From the NCBI RefSeq assembly GCF_020085105.1, contig NC_058051.1:20039955-20103954 (forward strand): DNA of 64,000 nt, read 5' to 3'. The notes under the pieces are model-generated. The model was not told where the DNA came from. It searched no databases and saw only the letters and a program-made list of their open reading frames with translations. The DNA is from Siniperca chuatsi. Taxonomy: Eukaryota > Chordata > Actinopteri > Centrarchiformes > Sinipercidae. Positions 51,301-63,584 of the stretch are shown piece by piece. The position numbers and the translations under genes are program-made. Position 1 is the stretch's first letter. Every line of letters begins with the position of its first letter.

Positions 51301-54300
51301 CCAAGTAACAGTCCTCCGGTTCTTTATTTAGACTTTTTAAGTCACTGTCTTTGAATTCAGACATATTTAATTGCTTATTATGTTTTTTTCCCTCCTACCT
51401 TAATATCTAGTCTAAGAACATTCCATCATCAGATGACTTCTCTCTCAGTAAAACCCTGGGAGATCCCATTAAAATCAGGGCTTGGAACATCGCAGGCCTT
51501 CCCAGTGACTCTTTCTCTATCGACAATGGTGTCATTGTCAGTAATTCACGTAGATGGTAAGTCTGTGTTGCTGAAATGTTTTGAAGTTAAATCTCTCGCT
51601 ACTTACCACTGAAACATTTTTCAAAAATATGCAATTTTTGGTCCAATGTTAAAAAAAAAAATCAGGTGTATAATTCAACCTAAGATTCATCTCATCCTTT
51701 ATGTTTGTGTTCTTGTAGGCCCTTGATGATAGACCCCCAGGGTCAGGCTAACAAGTGGGTGAAGAATTCAGAGAAAGACAGCAACCTGAGTGTAATCAAG
51801 CTAACAGATGGGGACTACATGAGAACTTTGGAAAACTGTATTCAGTTTGGAACACCCTTGCTGCTGGAAAATGTAGGAGAGGAGCTGGACCCGTCACTGG
51901 AACCACTGCTGCTCAAACAAACCTTCAAACAAGGTGCTGTGAATGTGAGATGGATGCCAAGAGGGCAATTGAGATTTGAAATTAAAAACAAAACGGTGAA
52001 AATTCCAAGCTCAGTAATTTTTTGTTTCACCTAGGCGGTGTGGATTGCATCAGGCTAGGGGAGAGTGTGATTGAGTACTCCTACGATTTCCGTTTCTACA
52101 TCACCACTAAGCTGAGGAACCCACACTACCTACCAGAACTGGCCACCAAGGTGTCCCTGCTCAATTTCATGATCACCCCAGAGGGCTTGGAGGACCAGCT
52201 GCTGGGGATTGTGGTTGCTAAGGAGAGGTAGCGCTCATAAATGGTGACGTTGGTAAACCACAGAAATACTTTTTATCACTTCTTTAGAGCGTTGTTTCTG
52301 CTTTATCTGCTCTACAGGCCAGAGCTGGAAGAGGAGAGAAATGCACTAATCCTGCAGTCAGCTGCTAATAAGAGACAGCTAAAGGAAATTGAGGACAAGA
52401 TCCTGGAGACACTGCAGTCCTCTGAGGGAAATATCCTGGAAGATGAGAGTGCCATTCAAATTCTTGACTCCGCAAAGATCATGTCCAATGAGATTACCAA
52501 GAAACAGCAGGTGTGGACAATGCACACATAACTCTTAAATGTTCTCTAGAGAAAATGAGACCTGGATTATGAATATGACAAGTTTGATATTTGGTAATCT
52601 AACTTCCCACTCTTTACATATTTCCCAGATTGCAGAGAAGACAGAGATCAAGATAGCAGAGTCTAGAGAGGGTTACAGAGCCATTGCCAAGCACTCCTCC
52701 ATCCTGTTCTTCAGCATTGCTGATCTGACCAACATAGACCCTATGTACCAGTACTCTCTCAGCTGGTTTGTCAACCTCTACATTAACTCTATTCAAGACA
52801 GGTGAGTGATGCACACAAAGTGTATTCTGCAGTGTCCCGAAAGAGGTAATGCATTGAGACAAATCTGCAGGGACTTTATCGTCTTACCAGCAGTTTAAAG
52901 AGCATTGTTCTCTATCTGTTGTACATAAACACAAGATTGAATCACATATTTTACAAAGAGGAGGATTCATTTAAATTTACATCAAATTTAGAAGAGGTTG
53001 TGTCATTGCTCATAGTACACATGCCTAAACTAGTGTCTTTTAACTTTAAAGAAAAAACAAGTGCAATCAGTAAACCACACACAGAAGACATGCAACGCCA
53101 TTTATGATTAAGGACAGAGTGGAAGCAAAAGTATTTCTACACAACAGCTGCAAGTGGGAGGGATCAAATGTAACTTTTTTTTAAACTGGGGAGCAGCAGC
53201 TGTGCCCTGTATACACAGGAAATATGCATATGTTGTACTATAACATCACAAGTAGCAACTGAACTATGAATATGTTTCACTGTACTCTAAGCATATTTGA
53301 CTAACGTGGAACCAACTAGTGGCAAGAGACAGAGCCCTTTAATCAGTCAGCAAAAATTCAGCTACATTTCGAAATTCTGAATGAAAGACACACTGTGACA
53401 TCTGACATGAACTTTTAGCATCGCCTTATGTAACTTTTAGGAGTTGGTCGTTTTTTTTTTTTTTTTTCAAGCTTCATATGTTTTGTCTTTTATTCATTCA
53501 GTAACAAGTCCAAGATCCTGGAGAGGAGGCTTCGATACCTGATTGATCACTTCACCTATAACCTGTACTGTAACGTCTGTCGCTCTTTGTTTGAGAGGGA
53601 CAAACTCCTCTTTTCCTTCCTCCTCTGTTGCAATCTACTCCTGTAAGTGTTAAAAGCTACCGGGGGAATTAATTTGATTATTAAAATTAGATTTCAGCTT
53701 TGAACCACATGCTCATATGAAGATATACTATGTGAATGTTATATTGTGCTATCTTCTTCTATTTCCATTCAGAGCAAAAGAGGAGATTAAATACTCTGAC
53801 TTCATGTTCTTTCTGACCGGAGGAGTGGGCCTGCAGAACACCATTGCTAACCCTGACCCCAGCTGGCTACAGGACAAGAGCTGGGATGAGATCTGTAGAG
53901 CCAGTGAACTGCCTGGCTTACAAGGATTAAAGTAAAAAGCATCATTCACTCAACCAAAAATGCGTTTTTATCGCTTGTGTCTATTACTCCACTGTCCTGT
54001 TTGTCATTATAAATTCCTATTGACGAATGGAGTGAAACTGTGTTGTTTATTCCACAGAGAAGCTTTCATCAAAAGCCCAGGAGACTTCAAGCCTATTTAT
54101 GACAGCAAAGAGCCGTGCAACATTCCTCTGCCCACTCCATGGTGTGAACAACTCAATGAGCTGCAGGAGATGATTATTGTTCGCTGTCTCAGGCCTGATA
54201 AGATAGTGCAAGCTGTGACTAAATACGTGACTGGCAAACTGGGGAAGATATTTGTCCAGCCCCCTCCCTTTGACCTGAGTAAGAGCTACCTGGACTCCAA

Positions 54301-57300
54301 CTCCACCATCCCACTCGTGTTTGTGCTGTCCCCAGGAGCTGATCCAATGGCTAGTAAGTCCTACAGTATCAATGGTTGACTGACAAGGGTCCATATAATG
54401 CTACCCCTGAAAATCATTAGAAATAACAAAATCCCTCCACAGGCTTACTGAAGTTTGCCAGTGACAAGAACATGGGCGATGCCAAGTTCCAGTCGATCTC
54501 TCTGGGGCAGGGCCAGGGACCCATTGCTGCCAAAATGATATACACAGCCATGCAGAATGGGACATGGGTGTGTTTGCAGAACTGTCACCTGGCTGTTTCC
54601 TGGATGTCAACCCTTGAGAAAATCTGTGAAGACTTCAGTCCAGCAACATGCCACCCAGACTTCCGCCTTTGGCTCACAAGCTACCCTTCATCCAAGGTAA
54701 AGTTCAATACATTTCATTTGTGTATAAATTGCCAACTTTAAGCAGTAAGCTAGAGCTTTATTCTGATTATAGTCCTAAAGAAAAAACATCCTTTCTTATA
54801 TCAGTTTCCAGTGACCATCCTTCAGAATGGGGTGAAAATGACAAATGAGCCTCCTACAGGACTCCGACTCAATCTGCTACAGTCTTACTTGTCAGATCCT
54901 GTTTCTGATGCAAACTTCTTCAATAACTGCCCCAATAAGGAGCTGGTGAGTTGGGGGGAAGCAAATTTACATTTTGTATGCGGAATGGAATTTGCATTTA
55001 TTTATCTAATAGGTCTATCATATGAAGGACATTCTCTGACTCTTGGATTTCTCCACTAGATTTGGGAGAAGCTCCTGTATGGACTCTGCTTCTTCCATGC
55101 TCTTGTTCAGGAGAGGAAGAAGTTTGGTCCACTTGGCTGGAATATTCCCTATGGATTCAATGAGTCTGATCTACGTATAAGCATCAGACAGCTACAGGTA
55201 TTCATTCAGAGTTTCAATGGCCATTTTTCTACATCACAAGTATCTGAAATGCATTTAATTTGTTTTCCTCTTTAGCTGTTTGTGAATGAATATGATGAGG
55301 TGCCCTTCGAGGCCATAACTTACCTGACCGGTGAGTGTAACTATGGTGGCCGTGTGACAGACGACTGGGATAGGCGGCTTCTGATGACCATCTTGGCTGA
55401 CTTCTACAACCAGGACATCATTGAGAAACCTCGCTACCCTTTCTCACCTAGCGGCGAATACTATGCCCCACCTAAATCTGTCTATGAGGACTACATTGAA
55501 TTTATTAAGGTAAAGCCACAAACACACATGAAGAGCATACTGTAAATATGTATTTGCTTTTTTCTATGTAATGACATCCAACTGAATAGAAATACATTTG
55601 TTGTGTTCTAGGAGCTTCCATTCAGCCAGCATCCAGAGGTGTTTGGGATGCATGAAAATGTGGACATTTCTAAAGATCTCCAGCAGACGAAGCTGCTGTT
55701 TGATTCACTGCTACTCACCCAGGGTGGAGTAGCTAAGGGAGGGGCTAGCTCCGGGAGTGACAAAGCCCTGTACGACATAGCGAATGATATCCTTACTAAG
55801 GTATACTAATCAAACCTCCTCTTCATTTAGCAATTTGTAACTATGCTAGCATTGTGGCTCTTGGGATCCACCACTTTGGTCCAGACTGCAATATCTCAAC
55901 AACTATTAAATGGATTGCCATGAAATTTTGTACAGACATTCATGGCCGCCAGAGGATGAATCCTACCGACGTTGGTGATCCTCTGACTTTTTCATTAAGA
56001 CCGTGCATGAAGTTGACATTTGTGGTTAACGAGTGAAATGTCTCAACAACTATTGGATAGATTGCACAGAGCCGCTAGCATTGCTTCAGATCTTAGCCTT
56101 GTTATTACAGAAACAGATATGCTTTTGTTTGTGTGTTATTGTAACTCAGAGGTGAGACAAGGAACTTTTACATGTGACTTTCCCATCCATTTAATCTTAT
56201 AGTATTAGAATTTACCAAACATATTTTTTAAAGATTAGGTTTTATTTTTTGGAAGGAAAAAAAACATGGCAACAGTTCACCAGTGTGTAGCTTTCCAGTA
56301 ATGTAACAATTTCTGTTGGTGTTTCCTTTACCTTGATTATAATCTGCATGCATTGCGTTGTATATATTTAACTAGCAGATTTGCTTATTTCCCCCAGCTT
56401 CCAAATAATTTTGACACAGAAGCAGCTCTCTTGAAGTTCCCAGTGCTCTACGAGGAGAGTATGAACACTGTGCTCGTCCAAGAGATGGAGCGCTACAACA
56501 CGTATGGACAAACAGCTCAGTGCAGAACTTTAAGACATACAGCACATCATCACCTATTTTATATGACTTAACTGCTGTTTTTGCTCTCTCTCAGGCTGTG
56601 TAGTAGGATCCGTGTGAGTCTACAGAACTTGTTGAAGGCCATCAAGGGTTTGGTGGTGATGGATGCAGAGCTGGAGGCTGTTGCAGGCAGTTTGATAGTG
56701 GGCAAAGTCCCAGAGAAATGGGCTAAGTGCTCTTACCCTAGTCTGAAGCCTTTGGGAAGCTACATTACAGACTTTCTCTCAAGGCTCAAGTTTTTGCAGG
56801 TGAGACTGCTTAATAAAGATCATTCAGATGAACAGGAGATTTGCTGAGATTGTTACTCCACTTATAGTTTCACTTTTACTTTTTGTGCCTGTAGGATTGG
56901 TACAACACCAGTAAACCCAAAGTGTTCTGGCTGTCTGGCTTCTTCTTCACCCAGGCCTTCCTAACTGGGGCTATGCAGAACTACGCCAGGAAATACCATG
57001 TCCCCATTGACCTGCTAGGCTTTGATTTTGAGGTCAAAACATGCACTCTTTGTAATCTCTCTGTCTCCACCTCAAAGATCTTCAGCTCTAAGAGTATACG
57101 GATCTGTGGTTTTGTTTTCATGATTTGATCTTACAGGTTCTTCCTATTGATGAGTCAGACACATCTCCTGAGGATGGTGTTTACATCAATGGATTGTTTC
57201 TGGATGGAGCTCGATGGGACAAAGAAAGGTAGATGTTCATACTAGAGTTATTTTTAGAAAAATAATTATATATCAGTATAATAGTGAAGGGCAAGGAGAC

Positions 57301-57768
57301 TTGATAAACCTTAACTATTGGTTGTCTCCCTATCATCAGTGGAGTTCTGGCTGAGCAGCACCCCAAAGTCCTATTTGATACGGTACCCATCATCTGGATA
57401 AAACCCAGTAAGTATTATTACACTTTGTACACTACCAAATCTTTGACAAATTACTGTTTCAAGCCCATTGTTGCAAGGTTGTTGCTGTTTCATTCTCTAA
57501 TTATTATTTCCTCTTCATTTTTCCAACTCTCTGCTTCCTATTTTATTAATTTCTTTGCTTCCTTCTGTCCCATGTAGCTCAAAAGAACATCGATCAGCCT
57601 CAGCAGCTGTTTGTCTGCCCTCTCTACAAGACCAGTGAGAGGAAGGGCACCCTCTCTACCACAGGCCACTCCACCAATTTTGTCATTTCTATCATGCTGC
57701 TCACTAGCAGGCACCCTCAACACTGGATCAAGCGCGGTGTGGCAATGCTCTGCCAGCTTGATGACTGA
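34811..57768 (+). CDS. DNAH12: Dynein axonemal heavy chain 12, complete, 73 coding exons
   Basis: Motor heavy chain of a single-headed inner-arm dynein of motile cilia and flagella. It slides doublet microtubules using ATP. I joined 73 exons (listed in the four segment entries below). All splice phases agree and the product is 3,973 aa, close to the human length of roughly 3,960. Order: N-terminal tail and linker (1-1276), AAA1-AAA4 (1277-2448), stalk with microtubule-binding tip (2449-2884), AAA5-AAA6 and C-terminal domain (2885-3973). P-loops are near residues 1290, 1571, 1925 and 2289. The start is ATG at 34,811 with G at -3 and +4. DNAH12 is chosen over the related DNAH3/DNAH7 because the tail resembles human DNAH12 ([20 protein letters not shown]) and ASB14 follows directly, as in mammals. 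Intact; no frameshift or stop found. Confidence 0.96.
38480..39060. repeat. Foldback repeat in DNAH12 intron 14
   Basis: Two long inverted arms. The left arm has GTTAGCTTAGCATAAAGACT, GGAACAGGGGGAAACAGC and TAGCCTGGC. The right arm gives the inverse in mirror order: AGCCAGGCTAGCTGTTTCCC, CCTGTTCCAGTCTTTATGC and TACGCTAAGCTAAC. The loop centre is near 38,770-38,800. I recognise it as a common perch-like fish element; MITE-like, non-coding. The acceptor of exon 15 lies 170 bp downstream. Confidence 0.75.
42538..42561 (+). other. DNAH12: AAA1 Walker A (main ATPase site)
   Basis: Encodes GPAGTGKT, residues 1290-1297, the P-loop of the principal ATP hydrolysis site. Confidence 0.95.
46176..46199 (+). 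other. DNAH12: AAA3 Walker A
   Basis: Encodes GPTGTGKS, residues 1925-1932, a canonical P-loop. Confidence 0.95.
48169..48195 (+). other. DNAH12: AAA4 P-loop variant
   Basis: Encodes GVGGSGRQS from residue 2289. Arg replaces the usual P-loop Lys, which is normal for AAA4 of many axonemal dyneins. Confidence 0.9.
49175..51304 (+). other. DNAH12: DNAH12 exons 46-54: stalk and microtubule-binding tip
   Basis: Exons: 49175-49308, 49395-49557, 49666-49746, 49852-50028, 50131-50262, 50400-50489, 50581-50721, 50820-51061, 51157-51304 (residues 2449-2884). The ascending coiled coil starts around [16 protein letters not shown] and continues through exon 49, which is rich in Glu, Lys and Ala. The tip lies in exons 50-52 ([54 protein letters not shown]). 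The descending coil is exon 53 ([20 protein letters not shown]). Conserved Pro residues flank the tip, as in all dyneins. Confidence 0.92.
51411..57768 (+). other. DNAH12: DNAH12 exons 55-73: AAA5, AAA6 and C-terminal domain
   Basis: Exons: 51411-51556, 51719-51933, 52035-52227, 52318-52510, 52629-52801, 53502-53642, 53773-53931, 54058-54353, 54443-54696, 54805-54945, 55060-55197, 55276-55509, 55612-55800, 56398-56501, 56595-56799, 56895-57032, 57137-57228, 57340-57407, 57578-57768 (residues 2885-3973). Landmarks are [15 protein letters not shown] (AAA5), [32 protein letters not shown] (AAA6), [34 protein letters not shown] and the end [19 protein letters not shown]. Introns 59 (700 bp) and 67 (597 bp) are the longest; intron 67 carries a repeat copy. 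Confidence 0.93.
55855..56085 (+). repeat. Interspersed fish repeat in DNAH12 intron 67, copy 2
   Basis: Shares CCACTTTGGTCCAGACTG, GGATTGCCATGAAATTTTG, ACATTCATGG, AGGATGAATCCTAC and GATCCTCTGACTTTTTC with the element at 23,000-23,560, in the same order. The TGTCTCAACAACTATTGGAT module occurs near both ends of this copy. Confidence 0.65.
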
Positions 57769-57827
57769 AATCACACAACGAACTGTTAAAGAAACAGTTT
57801 TTGATTCTCTGTTTCTTCACAATGCAA

Positions 57828-57833
57828 AATAAA
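57828..57833 (+). terminator. DNAH12: DNAH12 polyadenylation signal
   Basis: AATAAA 60 bp after the DNAH12 stop codon, giving a very short 3'UTR. Confidence 0.6.
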
Positions 57834-57839
57834 ACATCT

Positions 57840-59160
57840 GTTTGTGACCACCTAGGGAGTATGTGTTTCAAAACTATGTATGGAGCATATTTGTGGATTG
57901 CTATGGAGAGGTACATGGAATGGTGCATGTTACCCTTTTCAGTTCAAATGCCCTTGTAGTCCAGTTGTTACTACAAAATACAAAGCTAGACGGTTGTCTG
58001 ACATAATATTCTCAATGGAACCAATGGAACATGGAAGTAACAAAATGTGCATCAGGCACACTGACTTTTCAGTAGAAAAGGATGACAACATACACATGTC
58101 AATTCAAAGCAGGTCCTGATTTGATTCCAAAACAAAACAAGTTAAAAAAAAGCACTTCATTGGTTTTATTACATTTAACAAACCTTAGAAACATATTGCA
58201 TGCAGCCTCTTATTTCGTCCCTGCACACAACTTACATGTTTATTCCCCATGAAGGCCTATAGTACATAACCTGCCTAGTGTACGGCAACTCTTATTCAGT
58301 TACTAATTTAAGCACTCCACATATGCCTTTGGAGTTTTTACACCAGTTCACAAGAATCTTTTCATGGCATCAGGCCCGGCAACTGTGTAACATTGCTTTT
58401 GGAACACATTTGCAGGCGTGTACTGTACCAGCAATGTGGCCACAAACCAAAATTAAAGACAGATGGCTTGTAATGAGAACCAGGAACACTAGTAACTAGG
58501 AACCTTGGCATTAAACTAGAGCTGCTGTAAAAGCTTGATCTTGCATGTAGACTGTTACTTATCAGTGTAAGTGTTCTCTACCTTTCCTGTCTGTTAGGGC
58601 CTTTCCTTTTCTCAATGCCCACTGGCCTCTGTTTGTCACTTGTTTGTCTCTTGGTTCCTCACTGTGAGCTGGTATTAATGATAACAAGCTATTAATGTGT
58701 AGGCTATCATCTGCTACTTTGTCTTTATTAAACACACTTTACTGTTCTCTAGCACACAAAACAGTACAGCAACAATATGGGAAAAATAAACTTTTCTTAT
58801 GAATGATTACTGAAGAAAAAGTGAAGAAAACTCAACTTGATATATGCCAGGTGGAAATGGATACTTACACTAACTCATGCATATGTAAGTAAGGGCAATC
58901 TCTGCATCAGTATTTAAGATAAGGGGAGGAGAGGGGAAAATAAATAAATTGCACAAATTATAATAAAATTTAATGAATCTGAAATGAAATCCAAAAGGCT
59001 ATCTTTTGCCTATTGTATGGTAGGCGTTAGTGCCAAAGTCATGCTGCTGTGTTTTTTAATAATAGCCTCTGTATCATGAGTGAATGTGCATATGAGCTGA
59101 ATGGTGGCAGTTGTTGCAGTGCTCAGTGGGTCAAAGCTAGGTTCTGGCGGTTAAGACCCC
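57840..59160. other. DNAH12-ASB14 intergenic DNA
   Basis: Unique AT-rich DNA without repeats that I recognise, RNA genes or spliced frames. Confidence 0.6.
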
Positions 59161-59168
59161 GTGATCTG

Positions 59169-59278
59169 ATATTTATAGTGGGAGAGATATAAATAGCTGC
59201 AGTATGTGTGGGTACTGAGGAGCCTACTGGCTCTACTGCTGTAAAAGCCACCGAAGGCGCACAGCCATTTGACTGAAG
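59169..59278 (+). promoter_or_regulatory. ASB14: ASB14 promoter: MEF2-like site, TATA box and leader exon
   Basis: ATATTTATAG (59,169-59,178) matches the MEF2 consensus at nine of ten positions. TATAAATA (59,188-59,195) is a canonical TATA box. A leader exon would start about 30 bp later and end at 59,278 (GACTGAAG then GTAAATACC). It would join to the acceptor TCTCCCCAG ending at 59,821. A TATA plus MEF2 arrangement fits a striated-muscle gene, the reported site of ASB14 expression. The pairing is inferred. Confidence 0.45.
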
Positions 59279-59859
59279 GTAAATACCAGACAATAAATAA
59301 ATAATGCATCTAGGGAAAAACTAGCTTGATTAGTCTGGAGTTTGCAGTTAAAGACAACCTGTTGAAATTTATGGTTTGTAGCTGTTGAATTTCCATGTAA
59401 TTTAATAACACTTGTGATACTGTAAAAATGTCTTCTTGTGACCTAAGTTTTCTTTATGACATTTCTTCTGCTACTTTAAGATTAGTTAAGAAATAGTTAA
59501 GAAATCCTGACAGCAATCATTTGTGCAGTATGAATCTCTTTTGAAAGGAGAGAAATACTGTAAATAGGGCAGGTATAGGGCAAAATAGGACTGCTCATTG
59601 AAATCATTAGATTCAATATCTTGAATGCATTTTAGTGTCACTAAACTCATTTTGACATCTATTTCAACAACAGGAATAAGGCTAACCGAGACTATTCCGT
59701 GCTTAGTTGTACTGTGCTGTAGTTCACTTTTCCTTGTTGGTATTCAGGGCTGCAAGTGGTGTGCAAGTTCTTGGATACCAGATTTTATGGTCTTGTTTAC
59801 CTTATGGCTGTGTCTCCCCAGAGCAACCCCTTGTGCATTGACTCTTTCTGGACTAACAA

Positions 59860-62520
59860 ATGAACACAGAGACAGAAGATGGCTTTTATCAATCGGAGGA
59901 CGACTTGGATGAAGATGAGGCAATGCAATATATAATTGAACAAAGTCTGATTCAATATAGAAAGCTCAAAGGATTGAATCCAAGGTTAATCTCTAACCAC
60001 CCAGTGTTAAATGTCTCTTTCTGTACATTGTGTATCTCTTGTTGATCATCTCAATAGTTTTTATTTCTTTCGATAGTGATCTGAAATCCAGTGACGACCC
60101 TGATGAAATTTTCAAAGCAATCAAGGAGGGTAAGGTGATGTAATTCTTTAACCTATCAAAGATGATGCAGACCAGATCATCATTAATCTTGCCGGAAGTT
60201 CTGATAAAATGTGTTCATATTTAGGTGATGAAGATGCATTGAACAGAATGGCAGTGCAACCAGAGACTCTGTCCAGAGTTGATGAACGAGGATGGATCCC
60301 ACTGCATGAGGCTGCAGTGCAAGAGAATAAAAGGATACTAGAGACTATCTTCTCAGGTTATTAAAAGTAATGTAACTGTAACTGTAATGTTTGCCCGTAC
60401 AGACTCTTTTTAAATTTGGGTATGTTGATTCGTTGTTTTGTGTTTGGGTTCCAGCATCACCCCCAGGTGCAGCCCAGTGCCGTACTCTAAAGGGTGAGAC
60501 GCCGCTGTTTCTGGCCGTGGTTCATGGACTCAGACAGAATGCTACATTCCTGTTACAGAACGGCTGTAGCCCGGATCTCCAGAATGACGAGCAGGATTCT
60601 CCATTAGTGGCAGGTATCTGACATCTGAAGGCAAAATGCACCTCATTTTACAGACACCTAAAGATATCTGCTAATTTTTAAATGATTGTCTTCTCTCTCC
60701 TACTCCTTATTCCTTAGCTATTCTGAATGACCAGTATGACTTGGCCACACTATTGCTTCGCTACAATGCCAAAGTTGACCAACCAGGACCACTCAACAGG
60801 ACAGCTCTACATGAGTCCGCCTTTTTAGGCCTGGAGAACTTTGTCTATCTTCTCCTAGAGTCTGGTGCCAACCCAGATGCATGTGACATCAAAAAGAAAA
60901 CTCCACTGGCTCTGGCTGCACATAATGGGCATCTAAATGTGGTGGAGGTCCTGTTACAGAAAGGTATATGAGAGAAGGTGATTTATCCTCCACTATGGAT
61001 TTCCATAGTTCCATTACTTCACTTATTGAAAAATCTATTTGCATACAAGACTGTGTGGATAACTGCCTTAGTTTTATAACAGATTCATTGTTCCATGCTG
61101 TTTTACAGGTCTGGAAATTGCCTGTTAAATGTATATTCTTATAGTATCTGTATTAATTTTGTAGGAGCCCATGTGTGGTGTGAATCGGAGTCAGGCACTA
61201 TCTTGTTTGATGCAGCAGCATCAGGAAACCCTGACATAATCTCCTTGCTGCTGGACCACGGAGCAGATCCCAACCAACCTCTTTACAGTGGGCACCTGCC
61301 AATTCACCGTGTGGCCTACCATGGACACATACTGTGAGGAATATCTATCTTACAACACCTCGCTTTCCCACTTTTCAGATAGTGTTTGCACCACTAGTGT
61401 CAGGTTCTTAAATGAGGTCTCCTCTCTGACAGGGCACTGGAGCACCTCATCCCAGTGACTAAGCTGGACGCTGTAAGAGAAAGCGGGATGAGTCCTCTCC
61501 ATTCTGCAGCTGCTGGAGGACATGCCAATTGTGTGGAGATGCTGCTCAAAGCTGGCTATGATCCAAACTTCATGCTGCACCCAAGGGTGCGCCGCAACTA
61601 TGATGATGAGCGCAGGTCTGCTCTCTTTTTTGCGGTGTCCAACAATGATCTTCAGTGCACCCGCTTGCTGTTAGAGGCTGGAGCAATGGTGAACCAGGAT
61701 CCTATCAACTGTTTGCAGGTGGCTCTTCGACAGGGCAACTATGAACTGATCAACACATTGCTGAAGTCTGGGGCAAATGTAAACTACTACTCCCGTGTCA
61801 ACACAACTCACTTCCCGTCAGCACTACAATACGCCTTGAAAGACGAGGTCATGCTGAGAATGATTCTTAACCATGGATATGATGTTAAGCGTTGCTTTGA
61901 CTGTCCCTATGGTGACAGTTCCCATGACTATGCTCCTTGGACGACCTCAGTCATCAAAGACATGGTGGTGAGGCAAAGCTTGTCTGAGAGGAAAATAGTG
62001 GGAAGAACTGAAAAGATATGAATGAATTCCACTGGGGAACCAGTGGAGTAACACTTTCTTTCATGCTCTCATTTTGACTGCCATATGTGTCTTTGTTTGT
62101 CTCTTTATAGTTCTGTGAGGTGATAACAGTGTCATGGCTTCAGCACTTGTCTGCTCAGGTGGTGCGCATCATGCTCGACTACACTGATCATGTCTCCTTC
62201 TGCACCAAACTTAAGGAAACCTTGAATGAGCAGAAACAGTGGCTGGAGATCTGTCACATTCAAAGTAAGAACTGCCATAATCCGCAAAAGGGTATTGAGG
62301 ACCGTATGTGCATTGACTTAACTGATTATTTTTTCACTCAGGAAATGCACGGAGCCTGAAGCACCTATGTCGGTTGCGGATAAGGGAGCATCTCAGTCGC
62401 CTGCGCTTGAGAGCCCCAGTTTTCATCAACTTCCTTCCTCTTCCTCCCAGACTGAAAGATTACCTACGCTACAAGGAGTTTGATGTCTACAGCAGGGGCA
62501 GCATGGTTAACCCACAGTGA
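59860..62520 (+). CDS. ASB14: Ankyrin repeat and SOCS box protein 14, 9 coding exons
   Basis: Substrate adaptor of a cullin-5/Elongin BC ubiquitin ligase. Exons: 59860-59984, 60077-60129, 60225-60356, 60455-60613, 60718-60963, 61165-61333, 61433-61967, 62111-62264, 62342-62520. Phases close to 583 aa (human about 587). The N-terminus has a UIM-like helix, [14 protein letters not shown] (17-30). A long ankyrin array follows, with units such as [58 protein letters not shown] and [20 protein letters not shown]. The C-terminal SOCS box (about 529-568) has the BC box [14 protein letters not shown] and Cul5 box [11 protein letters not shown]. The start has A at -3. ASB14 is preferred to ASB15 or ASB2 because it lies directly next to DNAH12, as in mammals. 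Confidence 0.93.
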
Positions 62521-62807
62521 AAACACATTTACAGTTGTCACAGATACCACTTTGATAGAAGGACAAAGACAATCAGTATCCATTATCTGTTTGCCTTGAT
62601 ATTGTGTGTTTTGGAAATTGTGTAGTTTTCCAAGTACATATTTTATGTACTTTATTATTTGTACAAAACTCTATGAACTTTTGAGTTATTTCTTTTAATA
62701 GCTACAATGACATGTTAATGCCTCATGTAAATATTTACATTTTGTTATAGTGACTCCTCTGGTTAAACTGGTCCTAAAGAAAGATTTGGAAAAAACTGCA
62801 AATGATG

Positions 62808-62808
<1 letters not shown>

Positions 62809-62853
<45 letters not shown>
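62809..62853. repeat. (ATT)15 microsatellite in ASB14 3'UTR
   Basis: Perfect trinucleotide run between the ASB14 stop codon and its first polyadenylation signal. Confidence 0.95.
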
Positions 62854-62916
62854 TCACACTCAGAGTCTTATTGTAATTCGAGTACTCAATTGTATAATGT
62901 GACTACAGAAAATTGC

Positions 62917-62969
62917 AATAAAATCATAAGGAGAGATGGCATGAAAGCATAAAACCAGTATGCAATAAA
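62917..62969 (+). terminator. ASB14: ASB14 polyadenylation signals
   Basis: Two AATAAA hexamers, 62,917-62,922 and 62,964-62,969, about 400-450 bp after the stop codon. Confidence 0.6.
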
Positions 62970-63399
62970 AACTATTACATCTAAAATTGCACAATTCTTT
63001 ATTTTCTTGTGAGATGGAAGAATCCCTGCCTCTTTGTCATCACCTGGTGGTAGACTGAAGTATTACAAGAGTGGGCTTGTCCTGTACGTTGCATCAACCT
63101 AGTGTGTATATCAGTAGTCATCTACTTTCCATCACAGTGTATGGGGTAAACGTGTGGGAAAATAGCTCTTAAATAGGTGTTTAAAAAGTTAAATCGATGC
63201 ATAGTGATACAAAAATAAGATATTAAAATGTAGAGTAATTATGTCCAGTCAGGGAATCCATAGCAGGTTTTTACATATTTGGCTGCATTCTACATCTTAT
63301 TCCTATCGTGTATTATTAAACGTGAGCGCTATTTTCACCACCATGTTAACTCCATAGACTGTATAAATCACTACATCAATAGTCGCAGTGCATCTCTAC

Positions 63400-63584
63400 G
63401 CCGCTTGGTGGTGCGGATTTTCTCGTATGTAAACATAGTGACGGCAGCGTTTTGCAGTGGTGGAGAAGAACGTGTACGTCATTTTCACAATGGCGGAGGC
63501 TGGGTGAGAAGGAGTGTGTGTGTGTGAAGCGGCGCCGTAATCGTTAGAGCTACATTGCCCGTATTACGTGCACGGTGCCCGAAA
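63400..63584 (+). promoter_or_regulatory. CpG-rich 5' flank of the terminal gene
   Basis: CpG frequency rises sharply from about 63,400 and stays high through 63,870, as at a housekeeping CpG-island promoter. No TATA box. It contains the motif AATGGCGG (63,489-63,496), close to the YY1 core ATGGCGGC. Confidence 0.45.

Noticed and set aside
55854-56202. Two plus-strand open frames between DNAH12 exons 67 and 68
   Set aside because: They fall within the interspersed repeat in intron 67. Direct joining of exons 67 and 68 is in phase and complete.
61095-61164. N-terminal part of the frame before ASB14 exon 6
   Set aside because: It is intronic. The acceptor ATTTTGTAG at 61,164 continues the ankyrin repeat in phase.
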